64,000 nucleotides of DNA from Helicobacter sp. MIT 05-5293 (GTDB lineage: Bacteria; Campylobacterota; Campylobacteria; Campylobacterales; Helicobacteraceae): assembly GCF_000765665.2 (NCBI RefSeq), contig NZ_JROZ02000002.1:186001-250000 (forward strand), read 5' to 3'. Each line of letters begins with the position of its first letter. Within the stretch, counting starts at the first letter, position 1. The notes below the pieces were generated by a model that worked only from the letters and a program-made list of their open reading frames with translations, made no database searches and was not told the DNA's origin. The position numbers and the translations under genes are program-made. Positions 54,595-62,994 of this stretch are shown one piece after another.

Positions 54595-55977
54595 TCATTG
54601 AAAGAATCGATAAAAATCTTCGATATTATCACTCAAAGCCATCAAACGCGCAAGAGAAATAGCATAATTATAAGCAATGGTTTGTTGCTCAATCAACGCT
54701 AAAGATAGCATATTTCTTGCATCACTCACTTCGGCACTGGTGCTTATGCCTTGTAAGAATGCTTTTTCTCGAAGTTTCAGATTCTCTTTAGCAAGTTCAA
54801 TTGAAGAATCAAGGCTAAAATATTGCTGTTTATAAGATAAAACTTCATTATAAGTCTTTTCGCAAAGCGTTTTTAAGTCCTTACGCGCTTGGGCAGTCGC
54901 GTAGTTTGCTTCTAATGTGGCGATTTTACTTGCTTGATACTTTTGGATTCTCCCTGTGGGTGTGATGAGCGACCATTTTGCACCTACTCCTACAAACCAA
55001 TTTGGTATGCTTTTTTCAAGTATAGAGCTTTGGTCATTGACCATATAGCTTCCAAATAATGCTACTTCGGGCAAAAATGATGAAAATTCCATACGCGTAA
55101 GCTGTTCGCTTTGTTTGATTTTATTGTCCATTATTTGCAAGGCAGGATAAACATCAAGGGTTTGAGAGATGAAATATTCAAGAGGCTTAAGTGTTTTTTC
55201 ATTATCAATCTTGATTGATGAGATGAGTTTGGTAGGCTCGGTCAGATTCTTAGAATCAATATTCAAGATAGAATCAAGTGCCATTCGTGCAATCACAAGC
55301 GAGTCATTTGCCTTTTGGACATTGATTGTCGCTTTATCGTAATTCACTTGTGCTTGAAGCACTTCTAAACGCGCTATTTGCCCTTTTTCTTGCAGTTTTT
55401 GAGCATTTTCATAATGTGTGAGATGCCCTTCTTGGCTATCTTGCAGAGTGTGCAGAATCTGTTCATTAAGCACAACACCATAATAAAGCTTGGACAAATC
55501 CTCAAATAAGCTTAATTTTTTCAACTTAAGAGCTAAAAGAGAATCTTGATACATAAGATCAGATATTGCATTAGCAAAATAACGTTTGCCACCTGTGAAA
55601 AGCGGATAAACGATATTTAAAGCTCCAGCAGTGATGTTTTGATCTTGGATTGTGATAGGTTGTGAGAGACCTTGTAACAAAGGGGCAAGGGCAGGCATAC
55701 TTGCACCTAGATTCCCCAAATTGTCCATTGAAGAAAACAAATGTAAATTGATCGGATCTTGTAATCGCACATAAAAGGCAGACAATGAGACTTGTGGGAG
55801 GTAGATGAGTTTTGTGCCTTGATGAAGTTTTTCTTGTTTTTGTGTGGCACTTTCGGAGGATTTAAGCCCATCATTGTTTGACAATACATATTCATAGGCT
55901 TTCTGAAACTCCAAATACTCCGCGCTAAAAGCATTTAAAGCAACCCCTAAAAGGAGCAAAAACCCTTTTATTTTCAT
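54595..55977 (-). CDS. TolC-family outer-membrane efflux protein
   Basis: 460 residues from ATG 55977 (MKIKGFLLLLGVALNAFSAEYL, signal peptide; AAGGAAG upstream). Two outer-membrane efflux protein repeats are seen, with long coiled coils (VLQAQVNYDKATINVQKANDSLVIARMALDSIL and ATAQARKDLKTLCEKTYNEVLSYKQQYFSLDSSIELAKENLKLREKAFLQGISTSAEVSDARNMLS are partly representative). It is divergent from the TIGR02757 gene. It forms an export channel with the HlyD-like protein encoded downstream. Confidence 0.9.
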   Translation of the reverse strand: MKIKGFLLLLGVALNAFSAEYLEFQKAYEYVLSNNDGLKSSESATQKQEKLHQGTKLIYLPQVSLSAFYVRLQDPINLHLFSSMDNLGNLGASMPALAPLLQGLSQPITIQDQNITAGALNIVYPLFTGGKRYFANAISDLMYQDSLLALKLKKLSLFEDLSKLYYGVVLNEQILHTLQDSQEGHLTHYENAQKLQEKGQIARLEVLQAQVNYDKATINVQKANDSLVIARMALDSILNIDSKNLTEPTKLISSIKIDNEKTLKPLEYFISQTLDVYPALQIMDNKIKQSEQLTRMEFSSFLPEVALFGSYMVNDQSSILEKSIPNWFVGVGAKWSLITPTGRIQKYQASKIATLEANYATAQARKDLKTLCEKTYNEVLSYKQQYFSLDSSIELAKENLKLREKAFLQGISTSAEVSDARNMLSLALIEQQTIAYNYAISLARLMALSDNIEDFYRFFQ

Positions 55978-56053
55978 AAATATTGCTTCCTTAATTATTG
56001 TTTTGTTAGAATGTGAGATTCTAACCAAAAATAGCAAATCAAAAGGGAGTATT

Positions 56054-56887
56054 TTGCAAACACTAAAAGCATTGCTTGAGTTTCATTATCATCAACGAAA
56101 TTGTGCTGATGAATTGAGTTTATCACGACCCGATCCTTTGTGGGTTGCTAAAAATTACACACAAAGTCCTTATTTTGATGAGATTGCTTTGATTTGTGCG
56201 CTTTTGTCTTATGGCAATGCAAAGATGATTGTGCAGACGCTCCAAAAGCTTGATTTTTCGCTTTTAGAATCTCCTCAATTAAATACTATTGATAGTGCGG
56301 AGTTTCCTTATTATCGATTCCAAACCGCATGTGATATTAGAGAAATTTTTATCATTATGAGTAAGATTATTGCGCAAGGCGGTATTAAGCAGTATTTTGT
56401 GGATTCTTATAAGCACACGCCTAAATATCTTCTCAAATCTTGGAATCTTAGCTCTAATCCTACGCATTGCCGTATGATTTTTGCCATTTTTTCTTGTATC
56501 CAGAAGTTGCGATCTTTGCAGACTTATGCGAGTAAAGGTTTGGATTTTCTGATAGGAAAGCCTTTTGTTTTTGATAGTCCTTATACACAAAAGCTCAAAA
56601 ATACTTCGCCTTTGAAGCGGTGGAATATGTATTTGCGCTGGCTTGTGCGGTGTGATGAAATTGATATGGGTTTTTGGAATGATCAGATTCAGCCCTCTAG
56701 CCTTATCTTACCTCTTGATACGCATACTTTTGCACTTTGTCATCAGCTCAAAATCCTCTCACGCAAAAGCTATGACCTTCAAAGCGCATTAATGGCGACA
56801 GATTCACTAATAAAGATTGACAAAGATGACCCGATTAAATACGACTTTGCGCTGTATCGTTTGGGACAATTTAAGATTCTCTCTTAA
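56054..56887 (+). CDS. TIGR02757-family protein
   Basis: About 277 residues if translation starts at TTG 56054, which has GGGAG just upstream; the open frame extends to 56003. The sequence (LSRPDPLWVAKNYTQSPYFDEIALICALLSYGNAKMIVQTLQKLDF; KRWNMYLRWLVRCDEIDMGFW; LILPLDTHTFALCHQLKILSRKSYDLQSALMATDSLIKIDKDDPIKYDFALYRLGQ) matches the conserved TIGR02757 family found in Campylobacterota and Bacteroidota, distantly like HhH-GPD DNA glycosylases. No catalytic role has been shown to my knowledge. Convergent with the pseudopilin genes, ends abutting. Confidence 0.78.
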   Translation: MQTLKALLEFHYHQRNCADELSLSRPDPLWVAKNYTQSPYFDEIALICALLSYGNAKMIVQTLQKLDFSLLESPQLNTIDSAEFPYYRFQTACDIREIFIIMSKIIAQGGIKQYFVDSYKHTPKYLLKSWNLSSNPTHCRMIFAIFSCIQKLRSLQTYASKGLDFLIGKPFVFDSPYTQKLKNTSPLKRWNMYLRWLVRCDEIDMGFWNDQIQPSSLILPLDTHTFALCHQLKILSRKSYDLQSALMATDSLIKIDKDDPIKYDFALYRLGQFKILS

Positions 56888-57316
56888 TCATTGCTCTAAT
56901 GTTTTATCGACAAAATCTTTACAGAATCTATCAGTGAGTGTGCAGTAGATTCTCGGATTTATATCAAGGCTGATAGGGTCAATAAAAAACGCTAAATGAG
57001 AAGAGCCAATATGAGCGACTAGTCTTTGATTCTCAAATGAAAAGTAGCACGATGAAGAGGGTGTTTGCATTGTGTAAAGAGAATCTTGGACAAAGGTTTT
57101 GTCAATTGGGCTTGAGCGCATAAACATTTGCGTGTAGTATTTAGAAAGATTTTCTTGAGTGTGAGTGAGTTTGGATTTGAGACGCAAAATACACATTCGT
57201 TCTTGGACATTTCCCATATAATGCAGACTTATTTTTAAAAGAATTGCAATAATCACAATAAAACAAATCAATTCCAGCGCACTAAATGCACCTCTTGTTT
57301 GTTTAGAAAATTGCAT
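56888..57316 (-). CDS. Pseudopilin-like protein (second)
   Basis: 142 residues with a class III (prepilin) N-terminus: TRGA-FSALELICFIVIIAILLKISL, i.e. a basic leader, Ala at -1, Phe at +1, Glu at +5 and a hydrophobic stretch. The mature domain has three Cys. It overlaps the upstream pseudopilin gene by 14 bp. Such proteins need a prepilin peptidase and a PilMNO-type platform; Helicobacter has no visible pili, but Campylobacter uses Cts pseudopilins for DNA uptake. Confidence 0.75.
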   Translation of the reverse strand: MQFSKQTRGAFSALELICFIVIIAILLKISLHYMGNVQERMCILRLKSKLTHTQENLSKYYTQMFMRSSPIDKTFVQDSLYTMQTPSSSCYFSFENQRLVAHIGSSHLAFFIDPISLDINPRIYCTLTDRFCKDFVDKTLEQ

Positions 57317-57746
57317 TAGAACGACTAAGAGGAATCTCGCGTCTTGTTTGATGACGTTCTAAAAGTTTGGTGCATAGGCTAGAATCGGCTTTAGGTTGGA
57401 TTTCAAAGATGAGGTTGCCATTTTCTTGTGTGAGCGTAATGCAATCATTTGCACTATCAATGCTGTTGTTTTTGGCTAATTTGATTCCGTTACCTTGAGC
57501 AATCCAGCGCGAGGGACTTAATCCTGCAATATCAATCATCATTGTCCCATTAAGGGTGGTTGGCTCAAGATTCTGACTAAACACTTCGCGTTGGATTGTG
57601 TTAATCGCGCCGACAATATCACTTTCTATGGCAATGAGCTGTGCATCACTTCGCGTGAGAGATAATCGTGGCAATGCAATTGCGGCGAGAATCCCTAAAA
57701 TAATAATCACAAAGACAAGCTCCATCATACTGAAAGCTTGTCGCAT
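57303..57746 (-). CDS. Pseudopilin-like protein (first)
   Basis: 147 residues. A textbook prepilin N-terminus: MRQA-FSMMELVFVIIILGILAAIALPRLSL, with the processing site after Ala, Phe+1 and Glu+5. The mature domain has GTMMIDIAGLSPSRWIAQGNGI and Cys residues near the end (NDCITL...SSLCTKLL). With the overlapping second gene it forms a pseudopilin pair. Likely part of the same assembly as the PilM/N/O-like proteins at 25.6-27.8 kb; that link is inference. Confidence 0.85.
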   Translation of the reverse strand: MRQAFSMMELVFVIIILGILAAIALPRLSLTRSDAQLIAIESDIVGAINTIQREVFSQNLEPTTLNGTMMIDIAGLSPSRWIAQGNGIKLAKNNSIDSANDCITLTQENGNLIFEIQPKADSSLCTKLLERHQTRREIPLSRSNAIF

Positions 57747-57747
57747 A

Positions 57748-58275
57748 TCAATCTTTCACACTTAAAAGATAAGGAGGAAGCACAAAATCAATCATACCTT
57801 TTCCTGCTAGACCTTGTGTAGCTGATTCGTGATCAAGCTCATTGTTAAGATGGAATCGTATCAAAATGCCCTTAGGGAACGCACTATTAAAATACGGACA
57901 AAGGTATTTGGCAAATGATTCTAAATCAGGCTGATGTCCTACGATGAGGATATGGTGAGCTCGTTTGAAAGTAGGTGTTTGTGTAAGTTTGAGATAGCCC
58001 TCCAAACCACAATCTGGCACAATATCTCCGCTTAAAAGAATCTTCGCTTTTTTGTATTTTTTTTCAATCGGCTTGAGCGTTTGTTTTGTGCGTTTGGCAG
58101 GGGAGCTGATAAGTGTGTCAAATGTAAGGTGATGACTGACAAAATGTGCAATATCCTTGCTTTGAGATTTTCCAAGTTTGCTTAAAGGGCGGAGCAAGTC
58201 ATTTTTATCCCCACGCACACGGAATTCTTCCCTGCTGATTGTATCTGCATGTCTTAAAAGTGTAATTGTTTTCAT
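57748..58275 (-). CDS. SixA-like histidine phosphatase
   Basis: 175 residues of the phosphoglycerate-mutase superfamily. The RHG-type catalytic motif is LLRHADTISREEFRVRGDKNDLLRPLSKLGKSQSKDIAHF, followed by DTLISSPAKRTKQTL and the second His in ILIVGHQPDLESFAKYLC. SixA removes phosphate from histidine phosphotransfer domains in E. coli. The gene starts 3 bp after mtnN stops and abuts the pseudopilin gene, so it probably belongs to one minus-strand operon beginning at fabD. Confidence 0.85.
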   Translation of the reverse strand: MKTITLLRHADTISREEFRVRGDKNDLLRPLSKLGKSQSKDIAHFVSHHLTFDTLISSPAKRTKQTLKPIEKKYKKAKILLSGDIVPDCGLEGYLKLTQTPTFKRAHHILIVGHQPDLESFAKYLCPYFNSAFPKGILIRFHLNNELDHESATQGLAGKGMIDFVLPPYLLSVKD

Positions 58276-58278
58276 TTT

Positions 58279-58977
58279 TTATTTTTTCTCCAAGATTTGA
58301 TCAATCATCATCATTACAAAATCTGCACTGCGTTTTGCGGAACTCTCTAAAAATTCATCAAAATTCACATCAGCCTTACCATCAGCACTATCGCTAATAG
58401 AGCGCAAAATACAAAAGGGCACTTTGAGTAAGTCGCATACGACAGCGACTGCCGCACCCTCCATCTCAACAGCACTTGCTCCAAAGTGTTGGATAATCCA
58501 TTGTTTTTTGCCACTATCAGCGATAAATAAATCTCCTGAAGCAATGATACCCTCTTTGAGATTGATGTGTTGATTCTGTGCGACACGATGCGCGATTGCA
58601 TTAAGCGTCTCATCAGATTCTATAAAAACACGACTTTCGGGAATAAAGCCTAGAGGGTGTCCAAATGCTGTAATATCGACATCATATTGACAGAGTTTGC
58701 TCCCTAGAATCAAGTCGCCAATATGCAAATCCGGGCTCAATCCACCAGCCACACCGCTAAAGATAATTTTTTCACACTGAAAATGCAGTATCATCGTGCT
58801 GCAAGTGAGTGCAGCATGGACTTTTCCAATTTTGCTATAAGCAATATAAATCGTATGTCCGCCGATTTTTACTTCATAGTAAGTATTTCCCCCGATATTT
58901 TTGCTTTCATAGTGTTTTAGTCGTTCGAGTAATGGAGTGATTTCTTCTACCATTGCTCCTATAATCCCTATAATCAT
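58279..58977 (-). CDS. mtnN: 5'-methylthioadenosine/S-adenosylhomocysteine (aminodeoxyfutalosine) nucleosidase
   Basis: 232 residues. Nucleosidase landmarks: IGIIGAMVEEITPLLERLKHYE with the catalytic Glu, IFSGVAGGLSPDLHIGDLILGSKL, IIASGDLFIADSGKKQWI, VEMEGAAVAVVCDLLKVPFCILRSISDSAD. It splits MTA and SAH and, in Helicobacter and Campylobacter, 6-amino-6-deoxyfutalosine for menaquinone synthesis. It follows fabD by 9 bp. Confidence 0.95.
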   Translation of the reverse strand: MIIGIIGAMVEEITPLLERLKHYESKNIGGNTYYEVKIGGHTIYIAYSKIGKVHAALTCSTMILHFQCEKIIFSGVAGGLSPDLHIGDLILGSKLCQYDVDITAFGHPLGFIPESRVFIESDETLNAIAHRVAQNQHINLKEGIIASGDLFIADSGKKQWIIQHFGASAVEMEGAAVAVVCDLLKVPFCILRSISDSADGKADVNFDEFLESSAKRSADFVMMMIDQILEKK

Positions 58978-58986
58978 TTTGTCTCC

Positions 58987-59919
58987 TTAGTTGTTTTTCA
59001 ATGATTCTAAGCATTCTTGCAAACTCGCAAGATTCCCAATATTCCAAGTGGGTTTTGGCGTAAGTCGTTTATTAAGACCTTTAAGGACATTGCCATGACC
59101 AAATTCAATAAAAACATCAATCTCATCGTGAATTTTTAGAATTGATTGTTTGTAAAGCACCGGTTGGGTAAGTTGTTTGCCAAGCAAAGGGATTGCTTGT
59201 GATTTAGTATTATATTCTTCAAGTGTGGCATTAGAAAGTATGGGATTGCTAAAATCAGTATTAAGTGTTTGTTCTAAAAGTGTTTCAAAATCTTTAACGG
59301 CAGATTCTAGCATCGGACAATGGCTTGCGACCGACATAGGAAGTAGAAGAGCTCTTTTTGCTCCTAAAGCTTTAATGGCAGATTCTACACTTGATAAATG
59401 AGCTTTGCTCCCAGCCAATACGATTTGCCCATCGCCGTTATAATTCGCACACCATATATCTTTTCCATTGGTTTGTTGTTCTTGGCAGAATGCTTCTAGT
59501 TTAGAATCTTCTAATCCTACGACAACCATCATTCCTGCATCTTTATTTTCACATGCTTTTGCCATTAATGCCCCGCGTTTGTGTGTGAGCTTGATACCAT
59601 CGGCAAAGTTTGCCCCATTACTCATCACAACTGCACTCACTTCTCCCAAAGAATGCCCCATTGCAATGCTAGGCAAGAGAGGATATTCATTTTGGAGGAT
59701 TTGGTGCGCGACATAGCTCACAAGGAAGATAGCGGGTTGAGTGTATTGTGTCAATGCAAGTTTATCATTTTCCTCGAATAAAAGCTCTTTCATATCAATA
59801 TTCATTGCATCAGATGCTTCCTCAAAAAGCTCTTTTGCAAGAGTGAAATTCTCATAAAATTCTTTGCCCATACCGATGCTTTGTGAGCCTTGCCCGGGAA
59901 AAATAAATGCGTATTTCAT
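58987..59919 (-). CDS. fabD: Malonyl CoA-acyl carrier protein transacylase
   Basis: 310 residues. FPGQGSQSIGMGKEFYENF at the start, the nucleophile motif AMGHSLGEVSAVVMSNG with the catalytic Ser, and the catalytic His in SVASHCPMLESA. FabD loads malonyl onto ACP for fatty-acid synthesis. First gene of the run fabD - mtnN - sixA-like - pseudopilins. About 130 bp separate it from tRNA-Ser, which is transcribed in the opposite direction. Confidence 0.96.
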   Translation of the reverse strand: MKYAFIFPGQGSQSIGMGKEFYENFTLAKELFEEASDAMNIDMKELLFEENDKLALTQYTQPAIFLVSYVAHQILQNEYPLLPSIAMGHSLGEVSAVVMSNGANFADGIKLTHKRGALMAKACENKDAGMMVVVGLEDSKLEAFCQEQQTNGKDIWCANYNGDGQIVLAGSKAHLSSVESAIKALGAKRALLLPMSVASHCPMLESAVKDFETLLEQTLNTDFSNPILSNATLEEYNTKSQAIPLLGKQLTQPVLYKQSILKIHDEIDVFIEFGHGNVLKGLNKRLTPKPTWNIGNLASLQECLESLKNN

Positions 59920-60046
59920 ACTTTTGTCCTTAAATAAATTTCATTTACCAAAGTCAAGATTGTAGCATTATTTTGCTTTTATTTTCTAGCGTTAAGTGTA
60001 TTTTTATGATTTTTTGTTAGAATTAGCGTTCTTTAATTTTTCAAAA

Positions 60047-60137
60047 GGACAGGTGGGTGAGTTGGCTGAAACCACATCCCTGCTAAGGATGCGTAGTCGC
60101 AAGATTACCGAGGGTTCGAATCCCTCCCTGTCCGCCA
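60047..60137 (+). tRNA. tRNA-Ser (anticodon GCU)
   Basis: The acceptor stem GGACAGG / CCTGTCC closes the cloverleaf, with G discriminator and encoded CCA (60135-60137). The anticodon loop reads CCCTGCTAAGG, giving anticodon GCT for AGC/AGU serine codons. A long class II variable arm (GCGTAGTCGCAAGATTACC region) confirms serine. The T arm is GAGGGTTCGAATCCCTC. Confidence 0.96.
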
Positions 60138-60344
60138 CTTTTGTTTAAACTTACTTTATTCCGCGTAATTAAAATTTCCTTGTAAAATAAGTTTTCTCCA
60201 TTTTGATTTTAAGCATTTATGCTTTGTTCAAGCATCAAAGTCATTTGCTTAATTTATAGAATCTTCATAATTTTAGATTCTAAAGGATACTTATCTCACA
60301 CTAGAATCTTCAGCTTTGTAAAATATCAAAAACAGAAAATATGC

Positions 60345-60383
60345 AAAAAAATTAAAATTACATATTGTAATTTTAATTTTTTT
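60345..60383. promoter_or_regulatory. Perfect 18-bp palindrome upstream of the ABC transporter operon
   Basis: Left arm AAAAAATTAAAATTACA with one more A, loop TAT, and its exact complement on the right; all 18 pairs match. It lies 43 bp before the ATG of the substrate-binding protein. Its core TTACATATTGTAA looks like a dimeric regulator site. Being almost pure AT, it would make a weak terminator, so an operator is the better guess. Confidence 0.6.
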
Positions 60384-60425
60384 CAGATATTATTCCCGAA
60401 ATTTATAAATTATCTAAGGATTAAA

Positions 60426-61391
60426 ATGAACAGACGACATTTTATTTTGACTTCTAGTCTATTGCTTTCCTCATTTACTTTGCCATTTTCATTGTATGGC
60501 AATGATTTTAAAAGTTTGAAAATCGGTTATTTGCCCATCACAGATCATTTGCTGATTATTGCCAAAGAAGTAATGAAATCACCTTTTACTCCTGTCAAAT
60601 TTGCCTCATGGGTGGAATTGAGCGAAGCTTTGCGTGCAGATTCTATCGATGGTGCATTTATTTTGACACCTTTGAGTCTAAAGCTTTATTCTCAAGGTGT
60701 TAATCTTAAGGCTTTGATAGCTGCTCATCGCAATGGTTCGGCATTGATTGTCAAAAAGGGTCTAATCCTTTCTTCAGGCAAGAGAGATATTCATGTGCTT
60801 AAAGGATTAAAAATCGCCATACCTAGCAGATTCTCTACGCATTATCTCTTACTTACAAATTTACTGAAAGACAATGGTTTATCTGTAAAAGATATTCAAT
60901 TGATTGATATGTCTCCTCCAGAGATGCTCTCTGCACTAGCATACGGCAATATTGATGGATTTATTGTGGCTGAACCTTTTGCTATCAGCGCAGAAAATCG
61001 TGAAATAGGTGATGTGTGGATTCTGTCCAAAGATATTATAGATTCACATATCTGTTGTGTGCTTAGTTTTAGGCAAAGTGTGTTAGAGCAAAGGAGACAA
61101 GAAATTGTGCAAATAATACGAGACTTTGCACGATGTGCATTATGGATAAAAAACAACCCGCAGCAGAGTGCGTATCTCTCTATAAAGTTTTTAGGACAAA
61201 AAGCTCCGATTATTGAGAATCTGTTAGCACAAGATAAAAGAGTGATTTATGAATCTCTTGCTTTGACACCTAAGGACATTTCTCGTGTCTTGCAAGATAT
61301 GCAAGAATCTCATATCAGTAATGAAAAAATTGCACATCTTACATTTAAGGACTTTGTAGATTCTTCTTTTATAGAGGAGGTGTCCTTATGA
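60426..61391 (+). CDS. ABC transporter substrate-binding protein (SsuA/NMT1-like)
   Basis: 321 residues from ATG 60426 (CTAAGGATTAAA upstream); the frame open further upstream is non-coding. The N-terminus is a signal with two Arg (MNRRHFILTSSLLLSSFTLPFSLYG), Tat-like but also able to pass as Sec. The mature part has KIGYLPITDHLLIIAKEV, ASWVELSEALRADSIDGAFILTPLSLKLYSQGVNLKALIAAHRNG and VAEPFAISAENREIGDVWIL, the NMT1/SsuA/NrtA fold. It binds a small anion such as a sulfonate, nitrate or related compound; the ligand is not predictable. It overlaps the permease gene by 4 bp. Confidence 0.85.
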   Translation: MNRRHFILTSSLLLSSFTLPFSLYGNDFKSLKIGYLPITDHLLIIAKEVMKSPFTPVKFASWVELSEALRADSIDGAFILTPLSLKLYSQGVNLKALIAAHRNGSALIVKKGLILSSGKRDIHVLKGLKIAIPSRFSTHYLLLTNLLKDNGLSVKDIQLIDMSPPEMLSALAYGNIDGFIVAEPFAISAENREIGDVWILSKDIIDSHICCVLSFRQSVLEQRRQEIVQIIRDFARCALWIKNNPQQSAYLSIKFLGQKAPIIENLLAQDKRVIYESLALTPKDISRVLQDMQESHISNEKIAHLTFKDFVDSSFIEEVSL

Positions 61392-62149
61392 AGATAATTT
61401 CCCTACGAATCGCCTCTGTGGCTTTGGTGATAGTATTTTTGGCGATATGGCAGTTTTTGGCAGTGAAGTTTGCTAATCCACATTCAATCCCGCCATTTAG
61501 CATTGTTTGGGAGACTTTTTTGGAAATGCTTAAAAGCGGTGTATTACAAGAAGCTATCAAAGATTCTCTAAAGCGATTTGTCATCGGGCTAAGTATCGGA
61601 GCAAGTAGTGCTATTGTCATCGGGCTGATTTTAGGACGATATGCGAGTTTGGAGATTCTCTTAGAACCTTTTATCCAGCTATTCAGACCTATTTCACCTA
61701 TCGCGTGGCTTCCTATTATTGTCTTATGGCTTGGAATCGGTGAAAGTGGGGCGATTTTTGTTATCGCTTATGCGGTGTTTTTCCCTGTGTTATCCTTATG
61801 TATTGCTGGTGTGCGCTCAATCAATCCTACACTTTTAAAAATGGCAAAAAACTTCGGTGCAAACGAGCGGTTGATTTTTACTTCAATTATTTTACCCGGG
61901 GCATTTTTACATATCGCAAGTGGATTAAAACTCGCTGCTTCTATTGCTTGGATTCACCTTGTGGCTGGAGAAATGCTCGGGATTCAAAGCGGATTAGGGT
62001 ATTTGATTATTGATGGGCGCAATCTTTTGCAGATTGATCAAGTCATCGTTGCAGTGATTTGGATAGGGATTTTAGGCTATGGAATCTATGCGGGATTTAA
62101 TGTATTAGAAAAATGGATTCGTAAGAGTTTAGGAGAAAAAAATGATTGA
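61388..62149 (+). CDS. ABC transporter permease (SsuC/NrtB-like)
   Basis: 253 residues, about six membrane segments, with the binding-protein-dependent transport inner-membrane motif around FGANERLIFTSIILPGAFLHIASGLKLAASIAWIHLVAGEML. It resembles SsuC/TauC. The start overlaps the binding-protein stop by 4 bp and the end overlaps the ATPase start by 8 bp, so the three genes are one transcription unit. Confidence 0.9.
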   Translation: MKIISLRIASVALVIVFLAIWQFLAVKFANPHSIPPFSIVWETFLEMLKSGVLQEAIKDSLKRFVIGLSIGASSAIVIGLILGRYASLEILLEPFIQLFRPISPIAWLPIIVLWLGIGESGAIFVIAYAVFFPVLSLCIAGVRSINPTLLKMAKNFGANERLIFTSIILPGAFLHIASGLKLAASIAWIHLVAGEMLGIQSGLGYLIIDGRNLLQIDQVIVAVIWIGILGYGIYAGFNVLEKWIRKSLGEKND

Positions 62150-62897
62150 AATCAAAAACTGCTCAAAATTTTTTGGCACAACCAAAGCATTAGATTCTGT
62201 AAATCTAAGTATCAAAGAGGGAGAATTCATCGTGCTTTTGGGTGCAAGTGGTTGCGGCAAGACAACGCTTTTAAATGCTATTGGTGGATTTTTGGATTTT
62301 CAAGAAGGTGAGATGATTATTGATAATCAAAGCTTTACCCAAAGAAGCAAACCCAAAGATTGTATTAAAATCTTTCAAGATTACGCGCTTTTGCAATGGA
62401 AAAATGCGCTTGATAATGTCGCTTTTGCGCAAGAAGCTAAGGGAAAGAGCAAGAAAGTAGCGCGAGAGTTAGCATTGGAATATCTTAAACTTGTGCATTT
62501 AGAAAAATTTGCCGACAAATTCCCATCTCAACTTAGCGGCGGACAAAGGCAAAGAATCGCTCTTGCTAGGGCTTTGTGCGCTAAGCCAAAGATTCTGCTT
62601 TTAGATGAGCCTTTTTCTGCGTTGGATAATTTTACGCGTAATAGTTTGCAAAATGAGCTTTTGGATATTTCACATCATCTCAAAACAACGATGATTTTTG
62701 TAACGCATGATATTGAAGAGGCGATTGTTTTGGGCGATAGAGTGGTGATAATGTCGCCAAATCCCGGAAGAATTGTCGCAGATATTCCTGTGCGTGTTGA
62801 TAAGCAAGACAGAAATTCTTTGCGATTCGTGCAGCTTAAAAGAGAGATTGCCGAATATCTCAAAACCTATCGCTTTGAAGTGGAATATCAGATTTAG
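62142..62897 (+). CDS. ABC transporter ATP-binding protein (SsuB/TauB-like)
   Basis: 251 residues. Walker A GASGCGKTTLL, Q-loop FQDYALLQWKNALDNVAF, signature LSGGQRQRIALARAL, Walker B ILLLDEPFSALD and H-loop VTHDIEEA are all intact. It energises the importer encoded by the two upstream genes. Substrate specificity as for those, most likely a sulfonate- or nitrate-type anion. Confidence 0.92.
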   Translation: MIEIKNCSKFFGTTKALDSVNLSIKEGEFIVLLGASGCGKTTLLNAIGGFLDFQEGEMIIDNQSFTQRSKPKDCIKIFQDYALLQWKNALDNVAFAQEAKGKSKKVARELALEYLKLVHLEKFADKFPSQLSGGQRQRIALARALCAKPKILLLDEPFSALDNFTRNSLQNELLDISHHLKTTMIFVTHDIEEAIVLGDRVVIMSPNPGRIVADIPVRVDKQDRNSLRFVQLKREIAEYLKTYRFEVEYQI

Positions 62898-62909
62898 TAT
62901 TCCACTAAG

Positions 62910-62958
62910 AATCCTAGAACTTTGAGAATCTCTTTAGGATTCTTAAAGTTCTAGGATT
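62910..62958. terminator. Long hairpin after the ABC operon
   Basis: Arms 62910-62930 and 62938-62958 pair over 21 bp with one G-T position and a 7-nt loop (TCTTTAG). It lies 13 bp after the ATPase stop and 37 bp before the OsmC-like start. No T-run follows, so it could be a processing or attenuation site instead of a plain terminator. Confidence 0.55.
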
Positions 62959-62994
62959 TGAACCTAGAAAAAATTTACAAAAAAAGGATAAAAA

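Noticed and set aside
60219..60425. Upstream extension of the ABC substrate-binding protein frame by 69 codons
   Set aside because: The extension covers the palindrome and AT-rich leader, and it would bury the signal peptide that begins at 60426.
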